In this document: piece by piece, positions 53,029 through 62,391 of the stretch | Position numbering within the stretch: position 1 is the stretch's first letter | Layout of the letters: every line of letters begins with the position of its first letter | From: Acidimicrobiales bacterium | GTDB lineage: Bacteria > Actinomycetota > Acidimicrobiia > Acidimicrobiales > Aldehydirespiratoraceae | Length of the DNA stretch: 64,000 bases | NCBI GenBank assembly: GCA_033344915.1 | Contig: JAWPML010000001.1 | Location: 906,369 to 970,368 of the forward strand | Direction: 5' to 3' | Notes under the pieces: generated by a model | The model's input: only the letters and a program-made list of their open reading frames with translations | Told to the model about the DNA's origin: nothing | Database searches by the model: none | Translations under genes and position numbers: made by a program

Positions 53029-53796
53029 GTGGACCGCCGCTTCACGGTCGACGGCGTGGAGCTCGCCGCGCATCTGGCCCGCCCCGCCCAGCTCCATCCG
53101 ACCGCTCAACCGGCGCTCGTGATCGCCCACGGGTTCCCGGCCGAGGCCGGCGGTGGAATCAACTCCACCCGCAGTTTCCCCGAGCTCGCCGACCGCGTCG
53201 CCACCGAATCCGGGTGGGCGGCGCTCGCCTACGCGAGCCGCGGCGTCGCCGAGTCGGGTGGCAACTTCTCGCTCGGCGGCTGGCTGCGGGATCTGGCGGG
53301 CGCGGTCGCGCACCTGCGCGAGTCGGTCCCCTGCGACGGTGTGTGGATCGTCGGATTCGGCACCGGTGGCGCGTTGGCGATCGCCGCGGCGGCGGCCGAC
53401 CCCGACATCGACGGCGTGGCCGCGGTCGGTTCGCCGGCCGACTTCAAGGACTGGGCGCGCAGCCCCCGCAAGCTGCTCGTGCTCGCCCGCGACATGGGCG
53501 TGATCCGCGACGAGACCTTCCCCCGTTCGATGGACGACTGGGCCGGCGAGCTGGGCGAGATCAGCGCCACCCGGGCGGCCGAGCAGATGGCGCCGCGCAG
53601 TCTCATGCTCGTGCATGGTTCCGACGACGAGGTGGTGCCGCCGCTCGACGCCCGCGTGGTCGCCGACGCCCACGGCGACGCGGAGTTGCGCATCATCGCC
53701 GGCGGGGGGCATCACCTCCGGCACGACCCCCGGGCGATCGCGGTGCTCGGTGGCTGGCTCGATCGCCAGCGCAACGCCCTGCTCGGGGTGGCCTGA
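53029..53796 (+). CDS. Alpha/beta-hydrolase-fold protein lacking the nucleophile serine
   Basis: 255 residues. The fold is clear: 'LVIAHGFPAEAGGGINSTRSFPELADRVA' (oxyanion region), 'GWAALAYASRGVAESGG', 'HGSDDEVVP' (acid) and 'AGGGHHLRHDP' (His). At the nucleophile elbow, however, the sequence is VGFGTGGAL, so G-x-G-x-G replaces G-x-S-x-G. It probably does not act as a serine hydrolase and may be a binding protein. GTG start, 4 bp after the previous gene. Confidence 0.8.
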   Translation: MDRRFTVDGVELAAHLARPAQLHPTAQPALVIAHGFPAEAGGGINSTRSFPELADRVATESGWAALAYASRGVAESGGNFSLGGWLRDLAGAVAHLRESVPCDGVWIVGFGTGGALAIAAAAADPDIDGVAAVGSPADFKDWARSPRKLLVLARDMGVIRDETFPRSMDDWAGELGEISATRAAEQMAPRSLMLVHGSDDEVVPPLDARVVADAHGDAELRIIAGGGHHLRHDPRAIAVLGGWLDRQRNALLGVA

Positions 53797-53800
53797 GCGT

Positions 53801-54379
53801 TCAGTCGGTCTTCGTCTTCCCGGCTTCCTTCATGGCCCGCCGCTTGGCCCGCAGCGCGGCGAGCGCCTCGGTGGAGTCGAGGTCGGCCACCGAGCGGAGC
53901 TCGTCGTCGGCGAACGCACCTGCCACCGCCTGCCAGCCGGCGGGGCGACGACCGAAGCGCTTCGCCAACACCGCGGTCAGGATCCTGACCTTCTCGGGCC
54001 CGAAGCCGGGCACGGCCAGCAGCCGCGACTCGAGCACTTCCGCTCGGCGCACGCGGCGCCAGATCGCGCCGGCGTCGCCGTCGTAGGTGTCGACGATGTG
54101 CCGGCACATCTCCTGGATGCGCCCGCCCATGGCGGCCGGGAAGCGGTGCAGGGCGGGCTTGGTCCGGGCGATCTCCGCGAACGTGTCCGGGTCCATCGCC
54201 GCGATCGACCCGGCGTCGAGCTCGCCGCCCAGTCGCTCGGCGAGCCGCGCCGGGCCCATGAACGCGAGCTCGATCGCGATCTGCTGGTCGAGCAGCATCG
54301 CGATCATGAGCGCCAGCGGGTCGGTGTTGACCAGGTGGTCGGCCGTCGGGTCGCCGGTGACCACGAGGGTTCCCGGCAC
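53801..54379 (-). CDS. HhH-GPD-type base-excision DNA repair protein (TIGR03252-like)
   Basis: 192 residues. 'TADHLVNTDPLALMIAMLLDQQIAIELAFMGPARLAERLGG' and the helix-hairpin-helix 'LLAVPGFGPEKVRILTAVLAKRFG' identify the actinobacterial HhH-GPD family. The usual catalytic Lys/Asp after the HhH is not obvious. It likely recognises damaged bases. GTG at 54379 with GGAG 5 nt upstream, 2 bp after the aceE stop, suggests co-transcription with aceE. Confidence 0.82.
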   Translation of the reverse strand: MPGTLVVTGDPTADHLVNTDPLALMIAMLLDQQIAIELAFMGPARLAERLGGELDAGSIAAMDPDTFAEIARTKPALHRFPAAMGGRIQEMCRHIVDTYDGDAGAIWRRVRRAEVLESRLLAVPGFGPEKVRILTAVLAKRFGRRPAGWQAVAGAFADDELRSVADLDSTEALAALRAKRRAMKEAGKTKTD

Positions 54380-54381
54380 CG

Positions 54382-57102
54382 TCAGCTCCCGGTGTCGGGG
54401 TGGGCCGGATCCGGTCGGTAGGGGTCGATGCCGTAGGTGCGGATCGCGGCGGCGACCTCGGCCTTGTCGATGGCACCCTCGTCGGCCAGCGCCGACAGGA
54501 CGGAGATCACCACGTGGAAGGCGTCCACCTCGAAGAACCCACGGAGGTTCTCGCGGGTGTCCGAGCGGCCGAATCCGTCGGTGCCGAGCACGTGCATCGT
54601 GCGCGGTGTCCACTTGCTCACCTGGCCGGGCACGAGCCCCATCCAGTCCGACACGGCGATGATGGGCCCCTGGCTGCCCTCGAGCAGGCGGGTGACCCGG
54701 GGGACCTCCGGCGTCGACTCCGGCTGCAACCGGTTGCGCCGCTCGATGTCGAGCGCGTCCGTTCGCAGGCGCTTGTAGGAGGTGGCGCTCCACAACTCGG
54801 CCGAGACGTCGTGGAACTCGGCGAGGATCTGCTGTGCCTCCCGGGCCGCGAGGTTGGACGGTCCGGAGAAGAGGATCGTGGCCCGATGCGTCTTGTCGTC
54901 GGGTCCGTCGTCCCACTTGTAGAGGCCGCCGGTGATGTCACGGTCCTCGACATGATCGGGCCGCGGGGGCTGCTCGTAGTTCTCGTTGTAGATCGCGAGG
55001 TAGTAGAAGACGTCCTCGCCGTCGATCGCACTGCCGTTCGGGTACATCCGGTGCAGGCCGTCCCGGACGATCGTGCTGAGCTCGTACGCGAAGGCCGGGT
55101 CGTACGCCTCACACGCCGGCACCGTCGCCGCGAGCAGCATGCTGTGGCCGTCCTGGTGCTGGAGCCCCTCGCCCATGAGCGTGGTGCGGCCCGCCGTTGC
55201 GCCCATCAGGAATCCACGGGTGCGGGCGTCGGCCGCGAGCCAGATCGAGTCACCGACCCGCTGGAATCCGAACATCGAATAGAACGTGTAGAACGGCACC
55301 ATCGGCACGCCGTTGTTGGCGTAGGCGGTGCCCGCGGCGATCCACGACGCCGTCGAGCCGCACTCCGTGATGCCCTCCTCGAGGATCTGGCCGTCCTCGC
55401 TCTCGGTGTAGGAGAGCAACAGGTCGTGGTCCACCGGCTCGTAGAGCTGACCCATCGGGGCGTAGATGCCGAACTCCCGGAACAGCGAGTCCATGCCGAA
55501 GGTGCGGGCCTCGTCGGGGATGATCGGCACGACGCGCTCGCCGAACGCCTCGTCGCGCAGCAGGTCCCGCAGCAGCGAGGTGAAGGCCATCGTCGTCGAC
55601 ACCTCACGGCCCGACGACCCCTTCTGGAGGTCGAGGAACGGCGACTCGCCCGGGAGCTTGAGGGGACGACGGTCGCGAACGATGCGGCTCGGGAGCGGCC
55701 CGTCGAGGGCGCGGCGCCGCTCCATCAGGTACTCACGCTCCGGCGAGTCGGGTGATGGCCGGTAGTAGGGCGGGATGCCGTCGGCCAGTGACTCCTCGGG
55801 GATCTCGTCCTCCATGTGGAGCCGGGACCGGAGTTCGATGAGCTGCGTGCTCGTCATCTTCTTGATCTGGTGGGTGGCGTTGCGGCCCTCGAACCCCTCG
55901 CCGAGGGTCCAGCCCTTGATGGTCTTGGCGAGGATGACGGTGGGTTGATCCGTCGTCTCCGCCGCGGCCTTGAAGGCGGCGTAGACCTTTTGGTAGTCGT
56001 GCCCGCCGCGGGGGAGGTCGCGCAACTCGTCGTCGGTGAGGTGCTCCACGAGCTTGCGTAGCCGCGGGTCCGGTCCGAAGAAGTGTTCGCGGATGTAGGC
56101 GCCGGTCTCGGTCGCCGCTCGCTGGTACTCGCCGTCGACGGTCTCGCTCATCTTGTTGAGGAGGACGCCGTCCACGTCGCGGTGGAGCAGCTCGTCCCAC
56201 TTGCTTCCCCAGATGACCTTGATGACGTTCCATCCGGCGCCGCGGAAGACGCCCTCGAGCTCCTGGATGATCTTCCCGTTGCCGCGGACGGGGCCGTCGA
56301 GGCGCTGGAGGTTGCAGTTGATGATCCACTTGAGGTTGCCGAGCCCGGACCGGCCGGCGAGCGAGATCGCGCCGAGCGTCTCGGGTTCGTCGCACTCGCC
56401 GTCGCCGAGGAAGCTCCACACGTTGCTCGCGGAGGTGTCGTCGATGCGGCGCTGGTGCAGGTACTTGTTGAACCGGGCCTGGTAGATCGAGTTGATCGGG
56501 CCGAGGCCCATCGAGACGGTCGGGTACTCCCAGAAGTCGGGCATGAGCCGGGGATGGGGATAGCTCGAGAGCCCCCCGCCGCCGACCTCCATGCGGAAGC
56601 GATCGAGCTGGCCTTCGTTCAGTCGCCCTTCGAGGTAGGCGCGGGCGTAGACGCCGGGTGCGGCGTGACCCTGGAAGTAGACGTGATCGCCGGGGAGCCC
56701 GTCCTCCTTGCCCTTGAAGAAGTGGTTGAACCCGACCTCGTAGAGCGCGGCGCTCGAGGCGAATGTGGACAGATGCCCGCCGATGCCGTCGGCGGCCTTG
56801 TTCGCCCGGATGACCATCGCCGCCGCGTTCCAGCGGATGAACGCGCGGATGCGTCGCTCGACGAGCTCGTCGCCGGGGAAGAACGGCTGCTCCTCGGCCG
56901 GGATGGTGTTGATGTAGGGCGTACTCGTGGTGGGCGGAACGCCGAGCTGGAGCTCGTTGGCCCGCTGGAGGAGCCGGGCCACGAGGTAGCGGGCCCGCGC
57001 CTGGCCCTGCGCGCCGTGGACGGCATCGAGCGAATCGATCCACTCCTTCGTCTCCACCGGATCGATGTCGGGAAGTTGCCGGCTGAAGTGGTCTGCTGCC
57101 AT
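54382..57102 (-). CDS. aceE: Pyruvate dehydrogenase E1, homodimeric type
   Basis: 906 residues, standard length. 'DHVYFQGHAAPGVYARAYLEGRL', the ThDP/Mg motif 'FLGDGECDEPETLGAISLAGRSGLGNLKWIINCNLQRLDGPVRGNGKIIQELE' near residue 230, and 'EFGIYAPMGQLYEPVDHDLLLSYTESEDGQILEEGITE' are present. It decarboxylates pyruvate in the PDH complex. I use ATG at 57102 (MAADHFSRQ); an in-frame TTG at 57111 would add three residues. It is divergent from the RNase H gene with about 11 bp between starts. Confidence 0.94.
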   Translation of the reverse strand: MAADHFSRQLPDIDPVETKEWIDSLDAVHGAQGQARARYLVARLLQRANELQLGVPPTTSTPYINTIPAEEQPFFPGDELVERRIRAFIRWNAAAMVIRANKAADGIGGHLSTFASSAALYEVGFNHFFKGKEDGLPGDHVYFQGHAAPGVYARAYLEGRLNEGQLDRFRMEVGGGGLSSYPHPRLMPDFWEYPTVSMGLGPINSIYQARFNKYLHQRRIDDTSASNVWSFLGDGECDEPETLGAISLAGRSGLGNLKWIINCNLQRLDGPVRGNGKIIQELEGVFRGAGWNVIKVIWGSKWDELLHRDVDGVLLNKMSETVDGEYQRAATETGAYIREHFFGPDPRLRKLVEHLTDDELRDLPRGGHDYQKVYAAFKAAAETTDQPTVILAKTIKGWTLGEGFEGRNATHQIKKMTSTQLIELRSRLHMEDEIPEESLADGIPPYYRPSPDSPEREYLMERRRALDGPLPSRIVRDRRPLKLPGESPFLDLQKGSSGREVSTTMAFTSLLRDLLRDEAFGERVVPIIPDEARTFGMDSLFREFGIYAPMGQLYEPVDHDLLLSYTESEDGQILEEGITECGSTASWIAAGTAYANNGVPMVPFYTFYSMFGFQRVGDSIWLAADARTRGFLMGATAGRTTLMGEGLQHQDGHSMLLAATVPACEAYDPAFAYELSTIVRDGLHRMYPNGSAIDGEDVFYYLAIYNENYEQPPRPDHVEDRDITGGLYKWDDGPDDKTHRATILFSGPSNLAAREAQQILAEFHDVSAELWSATSYKRLRTDALDIERRNRLQPESTPEVPRVTRLLEGSQGPIIAVSDWMGLVPGQVSKWTPRTMHVLGTDGFGRSDTRENLRGFFEVDAFHVVISVLSALADEGAIDKAEVAAAIRTYGIDPYRPDPAHPDTGS

Positions 57103-57113
57103 ATCTTCCAATC

Positions 57114-58172
57114 ATGGCAGGATCTCGGGTCATGGACGTCTACACCGACGGTGCGTGTCGCGGAAACCCCGGTCCCGGCGGCTGGGGATGGATCGTGCCG
57201 GATGGTCCGTGGGCGAACGGTGCGGATCCGGACACCACGAATCAGCGGATGGAGCTCCTGGCGGTGCTCGATGCCCTGCGCTCCCTCGAGGGCGCGGTCG
57301 AGGTCGTGTCGGACTCCACCTACGTCGTGAACTGCTTCAACGACGGATGGTGGAAGGGGTGGCTGAAGCGGGGCTGGAAGAATTCGAAGAAGGAGCCGGT
57401 CGCCAACCGCGATCTCTGGGAGCCGCTGATCGAGCTCTACCGGTCCCGCGAGGACGAGATCACCTTCCGCTGGGTCAAGGGCCACGCCGGCAACGAGTGG
57501 AACGACATCGCCGACCGGCTCGCCGTCGAGGCGTCCCACACCCAGGTCGGTCGAACGGGGACGGGAATCCCCGACGATCTCGGCCCGCCGGACGAGATCA
57601 CCGCCGGATCGTCGACGGCCGCTCCCGCAGCCGCCGACGCGAACGGACGGTACGGGGCGACGTGGCGACCGTCCGGGCGGGCGGTCGCGGTGCTCGGTCT
57701 GCAGCCGCCCGGTCTCGGCGGTTACGACGACAACGCGATCGCGGACGATGCCCGCCGCCGGCTCGCCGAGGTGTTGGCCGCGAAGCGCGAACTCGATCCC
57801 GGGCTGGTGGTGCTGTCGGGCCTGCGCCTCGGGGCCGAGACCCTCGGGGCCGAAGCCGCACGCGAGGCGGGCGTGCCGTATGTCGCGGTGCTCCCGTATC
57901 CCGATCCCGACGCCAAATGGCCGGCGGAATCCCGGCGCCGCTTCGCCGACCTGGTCGAGGGGGCCGACGCGGTCGTGCAGCTCGAACGCAAGGTGCCCGA
58001 CAACGCCCAGCGGGCCGGCCAGGCGCTCGACCGTCGCAACGGGTGGCTCCGCAAGGTCGCCGACGAGGCGGTCATCGTGTGGGACGGCCGGGAGCGACGG
58101 GTGGGGGAGGTTGTCCGCCGGTTCGAACAGGAGATGCCCGACGACGTCTGGGTCATCGCACCGCCGGAATGA
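57114..58172 (+). CDS. RNase HI fused to a SLOG/DUF1273-like domain
   Basis: 352 residues. Residues 1-145 are RNase HI: 'VYTDGACRGNPGPGGWGW' (Asp12), 'NQRMELLAVLDAL' (Glu), 'VVSDSTYVV' (Asp) and 'RWVKGHAGNEWNDIADRLA'. After a linker, residues 188-352 read 'VLSGLRLGAETLGAEAAREAGVPYVAVLPYPDPDAKWPAESRRRFADLVEGADAVVQL...RRNGWLRKVADEAVIVWDG', the YpsA/DUF1273 (SLOG Rossmann) pattern. It removes RNA from RNA-DNA hybrids; the second domain may bind a nucleotide ligand. TATCTT is 6 nt before the ATG at 57114; ATG 57132 is an alternative. Confidence 0.88.
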   Translation: MAGSRVMDVYTDGACRGNPGPGGWGWIVPDGPWANGADPDTTNQRMELLAVLDALRSLEGAVEVVSDSTYVVNCFNDGWWKGWLKRGWKNSKKEPVANRDLWEPLIELYRSREDEITFRWVKGHAGNEWNDIADRLAVEASHTQVGRTGTGIPDDLGPPDEITAGSSTAAPAAADANGRYGATWRPSGRAVAVLGLQPPGLGGYDDNAIADDARRRLAEVLAAKRELDPGLVVLSGLRLGAETLGAEAAREAGVPYVAVLPYPDPDAKWPAESRRRFADLVEGADAVVQLERKVPDNAQRAGQALDRRNGWLRKVADEAVIVWDGRERRVGEVVRRFEQEMPDDVWVIAPPE

Positions 58173-58182
58173 CCTCGGCGCG

Positions 58183-59085
58183 TCAGGCGGGGCGGTCGAG
58201 GATCGCCCGCAGCGCCGGCTCGAGCTCGGCGTGGATGAACCGGTAGCCGCCCTCCAGCAGTGCGGTGGGCTTCACCCGTTGGGACGCGAGCAGCACCTCG
58301 GCCGTCAGCTCCTTGCCGAGTTTGGCGTGGAGCGCCAGCTTCGGCACCGGGATCACCGTCGGTCGCCGCAGCACGCGTCCGAGGGTGGCGGTGAAGTCGG
58401 CGTTGGTCTGCGGGTTCGGTGCGGTCATGTTGACCGGGCCGTGCACCTCGTTCTCGAGGAGCCACACCAGCGCGCCCACCATGTCGTCGATGGAGATCCA
58501 GCTCCACCACTGCCGGCCCGAGCCGATGCGTCCGCCGAGTCCGAGTTTGAACAGGGGCAGCTGAGGGCCGAGCGCACCGCCCTTCGGGGCGAGCACGATC
58601 CCGGTGCGGAACAGCACCGTGCGGGTCGGCGGCTCGGGAACATCGGCGGCGCCCTCCCAGGCGGCGACGACGTCGGCGAGGAAGCCGTCGCCGCGCTCGC
58701 TGACCTCGGTGAGCACCTCGTCGCCGCGGTCGCCGTAGGCGCCGATGGCCGATCCGCTGAGGAACACGGCCGGTGGCGTCGTCGCCCGGGTGATCGCCGA
58801 CGACAGCAGGGTCGTGCCGTTCACCCGGCTGTCGAGGATGCGTTGCTTCTGCGCGTCCGTCCAACGACGGTCGGCGACACCCTCCCCGGCGAGATGGATC
58901 ACGGCGTCGATGCCGTCGAGGGCGTCGTCGTCGATCTCGCCGGTCGCCGGGTCCCACCGGCGCGACGGCAGGTCGCCGGGTTCACGACGACGGACCAGGC
59001 GTACCGGTTCGTGACCGGCCTCCGGGAGCGCGGCGACGAGCGCCGACCCGATGAGTCCGGTGGAGCCGCTGACGAGAACTCGCAT
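58183..59085 (-). CDS. TIGR01777 family NAD-dependent epimerase-like protein
   Basis: 300 residues. 'MRVLVSGSTGLIGSALVAAL' is the Rossmann start, 'VIHLAGEGVADRRWTDAQKQRILDSRVNGTTLL' and 'GALVWLLENEVHGPVNMTAPNPQTNADFTATLGRVLRRPTVIPVPKLALHAKLG' are specific to the TIGR01777/YfcH subgroup of extended SDRs. The reaction is unknown. It converges on the RNase H gene (10 bp apart). Confidence 0.9.
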   Translation of the reverse strand: MRVLVSGSTGLIGSALVAALPEAGHEPVRLVRRREPGDLPSRRWDPATGEIDDDALDGIDAVIHLAGEGVADRRWTDAQKQRILDSRVNGTTLLSSAITRATTPPAVFLSGSAIGAYGDRGDEVLTEVSERGDGFLADVVAAWEGAADVPEPPTRTVLFRTGIVLAPKGGALGPQLPLFKLGLGGRIGSGRQWWSWISIDDMVGALVWLLENEVHGPVNMTAPNPQTNADFTATLGRVLRRPTVIPVPKLALHAKLGKELTAEVLLASQRVKPTALLEGGYRFIHAELEPALRAILDRPA

Positions 59086-59154
59086 GCCTCATCGTGCCAC
59101 GCATTCGCGCGCCGTCGGGGTTCAGGACCCGGCGGCGTCGTCTAGAGTCGCGCC

Positions 59155-59406
59155 ATGAGCGAGGAAACCGTATCCGAGGAGTCCAGCGAGTCGACGGGCC
59201 TGGCGACGGTGGTGTCGGCGGCCGTGGTGGCCATCGCCCTCATCGCCTTCATCGTGCAGAACCGCTCGGACACCGAAGTCTCCTGGCTCTTCATCGACGG
59301 CACATGGCCTTTGTGGGTCGTGATCGTCATCGCCGCGGTCGCCGGCGCGGTGCTCAGTGAAGTCGTCGGCTGGATGTTGCGCCGACGGCGCCGGAACAAG
59401 GGCTAG
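59155..59406 (+). CDS. LapA-domain (DUF1049) small membrane protein
   Basis: 83 residues with two transmembrane helices (about 17-34 and 52-74) and the loop 'FIVQNRSDTEVSWLFIDGTWPLW', characteristic of LapA/DUF1049 proteins, with a basic C-terminus RRRRRNKG. E. coli LapA acts in LPS biogenesis with LapB; here the role is unknown. TAGAGT lies 6 nt before the ATG. Confidence 0.85.
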   Translation: MSEETVSEESSESTGLATVVSAAVVAIALIAFIVQNRSDTEVSWLFIDGTWPLWVVIVIAAVAGAVLSEVVGWMLRRRRRNKG

Positions 59407-59416
59407 CGAACAGGGG

Positions 59417-60121
59417 CTAGCGGACCCGGGCGGGTACCGGGTCCGGATCCCGCCGCCGGCGGGCGAGCAGGACGACGAAGCCACCGATCGCCACGAGCGT
59501 CGCGCCGAGCTGGGCGGCCTGTTCGACGAAGGTCGCGCCGGTCACGGCGAGATCGGGCGTGTCCCCGCCGCTGCCGTCGCCGCCGGCACTGTTGTCCCCG
59601 GTGCCTCCGTTTCCGGAGCCGCCGGTGGTGCCACCGGGCACGGTCGTCGTCGTCGAGGTCGTGGTGGTCGTGGTCGCGTCCGGATCCTCGCCACCGAGCG
59701 TCGCCCCGTCGGGGCACTCGCCGTCGACGGGGAGGTCCCCGCCGTTGCACACCGCGGTGATGGTCGTGAAGTGCTCGACGCCGTTGCACGTCGCCCGCAC
59801 CGTGTAGCCGTCGCCGGCCACGACGCCGTCGGGCAGCCCGACACCGGATCCCGAGTAGGTCGAGTCGTCCCCGGCCGTCGTGCTGTCGAGGGTGTCGGCG
59901 AAGCCGTCGATGGTGATCTCGACCGTCGAGCCACCGGCGCAGCCGCTGCCGAGATAGCTGAAGTCGCCGTCGATCTCGACCTCCACGGGGTTCACCGTCA
60001 GGTTCGCACCGCCGCCGTACTGGGCGCCGACCGGTGCAGCGAGCGCGAGGACGCCGCTCACCACGACGGTGATGGCGAGGCGCCTCGAGGAGCGCAGGGG
60101 GCGGGAATGTGCGGGTGTCAT
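59417..60121 (-). CDS. Secreted protein with C-terminal LAVTG sorting signal
   Basis: 234 residues. Signal peptide (about 13-34, LAITVVVSGVLALAAPVGA), a small beta domain with two cysteines, a Thr-rich and then Gly/Ser/Asn-rich spacer (about 148-193), then LAVTG followed by a hydrophobic helix and RRRRD. This is the tripartite sorting signal of the class E sortase type (LAxTG), common in actinobacteria. It is probably linked to the cell wall. No sortase gene is in the window. Confidence 0.82.
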   Translation of the reverse strand: MTPAHSRPLRSSRRLAITVVVSGVLALAAPVGAQYGGGANLTVNPVEVEIDGDFSYLGSGCAGGSTVEITIDGFADTLDSTTAGDDSTYSGSGVGLPDGVVAGDGYTVRATCNGVEHFTTITAVCNGGDLPVDGECPDGATLGGEDPDATTTTTTSTTTTVPGGTTGGSGNGGTGDNSAGGDGSGGDTPDLAVTGATFVEQAAQLGATLVAIGGFVVLLARRRRDPDPVPARVR

Positions 60122-60207
60122 GGGGTCGGTGAAGACACGGGTTCACCCCCACGATCGGCAGCACCGGGTCGCTCTTGAGCCACGCGCGGACCGCGGGTCG
60201 GCGTGGG

Positions 60208-62391
60208 TCAGTCGGTGGTCGCCGTCAGCAGCAGGTCGCGGTCCTGCGTCAGCGGCGTTCCCAGGTCCAGGACCCGTCCGTCGACGGTCGCGCTGACCGA
60301 GACGAGGTCCTGGTTCACGAGCGGCTGGTGGGGGATGACCAGGCGGTAGCCGTCCGCATCGGCTGTCACCGTGCCGGCGACCTGCAGCTCGACGACCCGC
60401 GTCTCGCCGGCGGGTACCTCGACGATCACGGTGGCGACTTCGCCGCCGAAGGCCGGTTGCCGGTTGAACCCGACCTCGACGCCGTCCACCGACAGCGATC
60501 GGCTCGTCAGGCCGGTGTGGATGCCGAGACGCACGACATTCGTTCCTCGTGCGAAGGCCTGGTCGTTGCTCGCCACGATTGCATCCGGCAGGCTCAGATC
60601 CGTCAACCGGTTGTGGAGTGTCGCGGTGATGGTCGCCTCGGCCACGCCATCGGTGATCACCACGTCGTACGCGAGCTCTCGCTCGAGATGGGTGTCGAGC
60701 TTGTTCTGCCCGGCGTTCTGGTGGACGAGCCCCACGAAATCCGCGCCCACGGTGTCCGGCCAGGCGCCGTCGAGCCCGACGACGTCGATCAGCTCGGTGG
60801 GACCGCCACCGTCGCGCCACCACACGCCGAGCCGGTCCTGTTCGACGATCGGCCCGAACTCGCGGGTGACGGCGCGCGGGCCGGGGAGTGCGCCGCGGGT
60901 CAACGACTCGAAGGCGCCCTCGACGAGCTCGCCGAGCGCGAGCGCGCGGCCCGCCTCGTCGCCCGCGAACGCCACGTACTGCTCGGTGAGCAGGAACGGG
61001 ATCAGCGTGTCGGCGGTGAGTCGGCGGTCGCCGGTCTGGACCGGACCACCGAGTTCGAGCACCGCCTGCAGGGCGTAGGGGTCGAGCACGATCACACCGT
61101 CGACCGTCTCGTCCATCGCCGCCGCGAACAGGTCAGCGGTCACCGTGGCGACCATCGGGAGATCGGGCGAGAGGGTCACGTCCTGGAAGAACTCGTTCGG
61201 TCGGAAGCTTCCCCAGCGCTCGACGTACTGCTCCGGTCCGCTCAGCGCGACGCCCGCGGCGCGCAGCTCGGCGTTCACGTCCTCGTTGCGGCCGTGGCGG
61301 ACGATCTCGACGGCGCCGGCGTCGGCCCGCACGAGCACCCAGTTGCCGAGGAGGCCGCCGAGACCGCGCGCCTCGGCCGGGGTGGTGAGGGCGACGAGCC
61401 AGTGCACCGGACCGTCCGCACCCAGCATCTCGGGGAGATGGGTCACCGTGAGCGACGCGGCTTCGGCGGACGGGCGGGCGTCGTCGAGTTCCGTGAGGAG
61501 CCGATCCATCCGATCGGCAAGCGGTGCGACCAACCAGGGGCTCCTGGTCTCCGTGATCCGATCGTGGGCCCGGTCGAGCGCCCGTTCGGCCCGGTCGAGC
61601 ACCGGCTGGAGGTCGTCGAGCAGCTCCAGGTCGAGGCGGCCGTCCACGAAGCGGACATCATCGGGGTCGACCGACAGGGCGGTGTCCGTTGCCGCCTCGG
61701 AGAGCGCGACGCCTTCTGCGGCGGTCACCTGGATGGCGCGCACCTGCTGGGCGACGACGGGCACGAGCCGGGCCGGGAGGGTCCAGAAGCCGCTGACCTT
61801 GCCCCGGGCCCGCTCGAATGCCGCGGTAGCGGCGTCGAACGACTGCCCGGCGTCCGTCTGGTTGCCGTCGGACGCATCGTCGAAGCCGCGGTTGGCGGCG
61901 TCGACGCCGTCGCCCACGTCGCTGATCGAGAGCAGCGCGGCGAGGCCGAACACCAGCGTCGCCAGCCCGGCGGCGGCGGTCGCGGTGCTCACCGCCAGGA
62001 CCACCGGCCGCCGCCAGGCCGCCGGCATGCGCCGGGCGCCGCTGATCAGGATCGGGGCGGCGGCGACCGCGGCGTAGAGCATGGTCGCGCCGTGGAACGG
62101 TCCGGCGCCGAGATCGCCGAGCACGAGCGCCAGCGCCGCGCCGACCAACGCGCCGACCACCCGTCGCCGTTCGGTCGCCACCGCGTGGATCACGGCCACG
62201 ATCGCGAGGATCGAGACGATGCGGCCGAGGGTCGACGGGGTGACCCACAGGGCGATGGTGGAGGAGAGGAGCCAGGCCAGTCGGCGCGAACGACCGCCGG
62301 CGAAGGCGAGCGCCGCACCGGCGCCCGCCGTGTACACGACATCGATCAGGAGAAGGCCGGTCGGGGAGGCTCCGCCGAGGGTCGCAAGCAC
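60208..62391 (-). CDS. DUF4012 family membrane protein
   Basis: 727 residues. Several transmembrane helices in the first 170 residues, then a large extracytoplasmic DUF4012 domain with 'WLVALTTPAEARGLGGLLGNWVLVRADAGAVEIVRHG', 'DVTLSPDLPMVATVTADLFAAAMDETVDGVIVLDPYALQAVLELGGPV' and 'GPTELIDVVGLDGAW'. DUF4012 proteins lie in polysaccharide gene clusters, and a dehydratase for nucleotide sugars is encoded just beside it, so a role in surface polysaccharide is likely. The first usable start is GTG at 62391; the reading frame opens further upstream without a start codon. Confidence 0.82.
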   Translation of the reverse strand: MLATLGGASPTGLLLIDVVYTAGAGAALAFAGGRSRRLAWLLSSTIALWVTPSTLGRIVSILAIVAVIHAVATERRRVVGALVGAALALVLGDLGAGPFHGATMLYAAVAAAPILISGARRMPAAWRRPVVLAVSTATAAAGLATLVFGLAALLSISDVGDGVDAANRGFDDASDGNQTDAGQSFDAATAAFERARGKVSGFWTLPARLVPVVAQQVRAIQVTAAEGVALSEAATDTALSVDPDDVRFVDGRLDLELLDDLQPVLDRAERALDRAHDRITETRSPWLVAPLADRMDRLLTELDDARPSAEAASLTVTHLPEMLGADGPVHWLVALTTPAEARGLGGLLGNWVLVRADAGAVEIVRHGRNEDVNAELRAAGVALSGPEQYVERWGSFRPNEFFQDVTLSPDLPMVATVTADLFAAAMDETVDGVIVLDPYALQAVLELGGPVQTGDRRLTADTLIPFLLTEQYVAFAGDEAGRALALGELVEGAFESLTRGALPGPRAVTREFGPIVEQDRLGVWWRDGGGPTELIDVVGLDGAWPDTVGADFVGLVHQNAGQNKLDTHLERELAYDVVITDGVAEATITATLHNRLTDLSLPDAIVASNDQAFARGTNVVRLGIHTGLTSRSLSVDGVEVGFNRQPAFGGEVATVIVEVPAGETRVVELQVAGTVTADADGYRLVIPHQPLVNQDLVSVSATVDGRVLDLGTPLTQDRDLLLTATTD

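Noticed and set aside
53801-54916. Longer HhH-GPD protein reading into aceE
   Set aside because: The added 179 residues overlap the aceE C-terminus in another frame and are Arg/Pro-rich without motifs; GTG 54379 has an SD.
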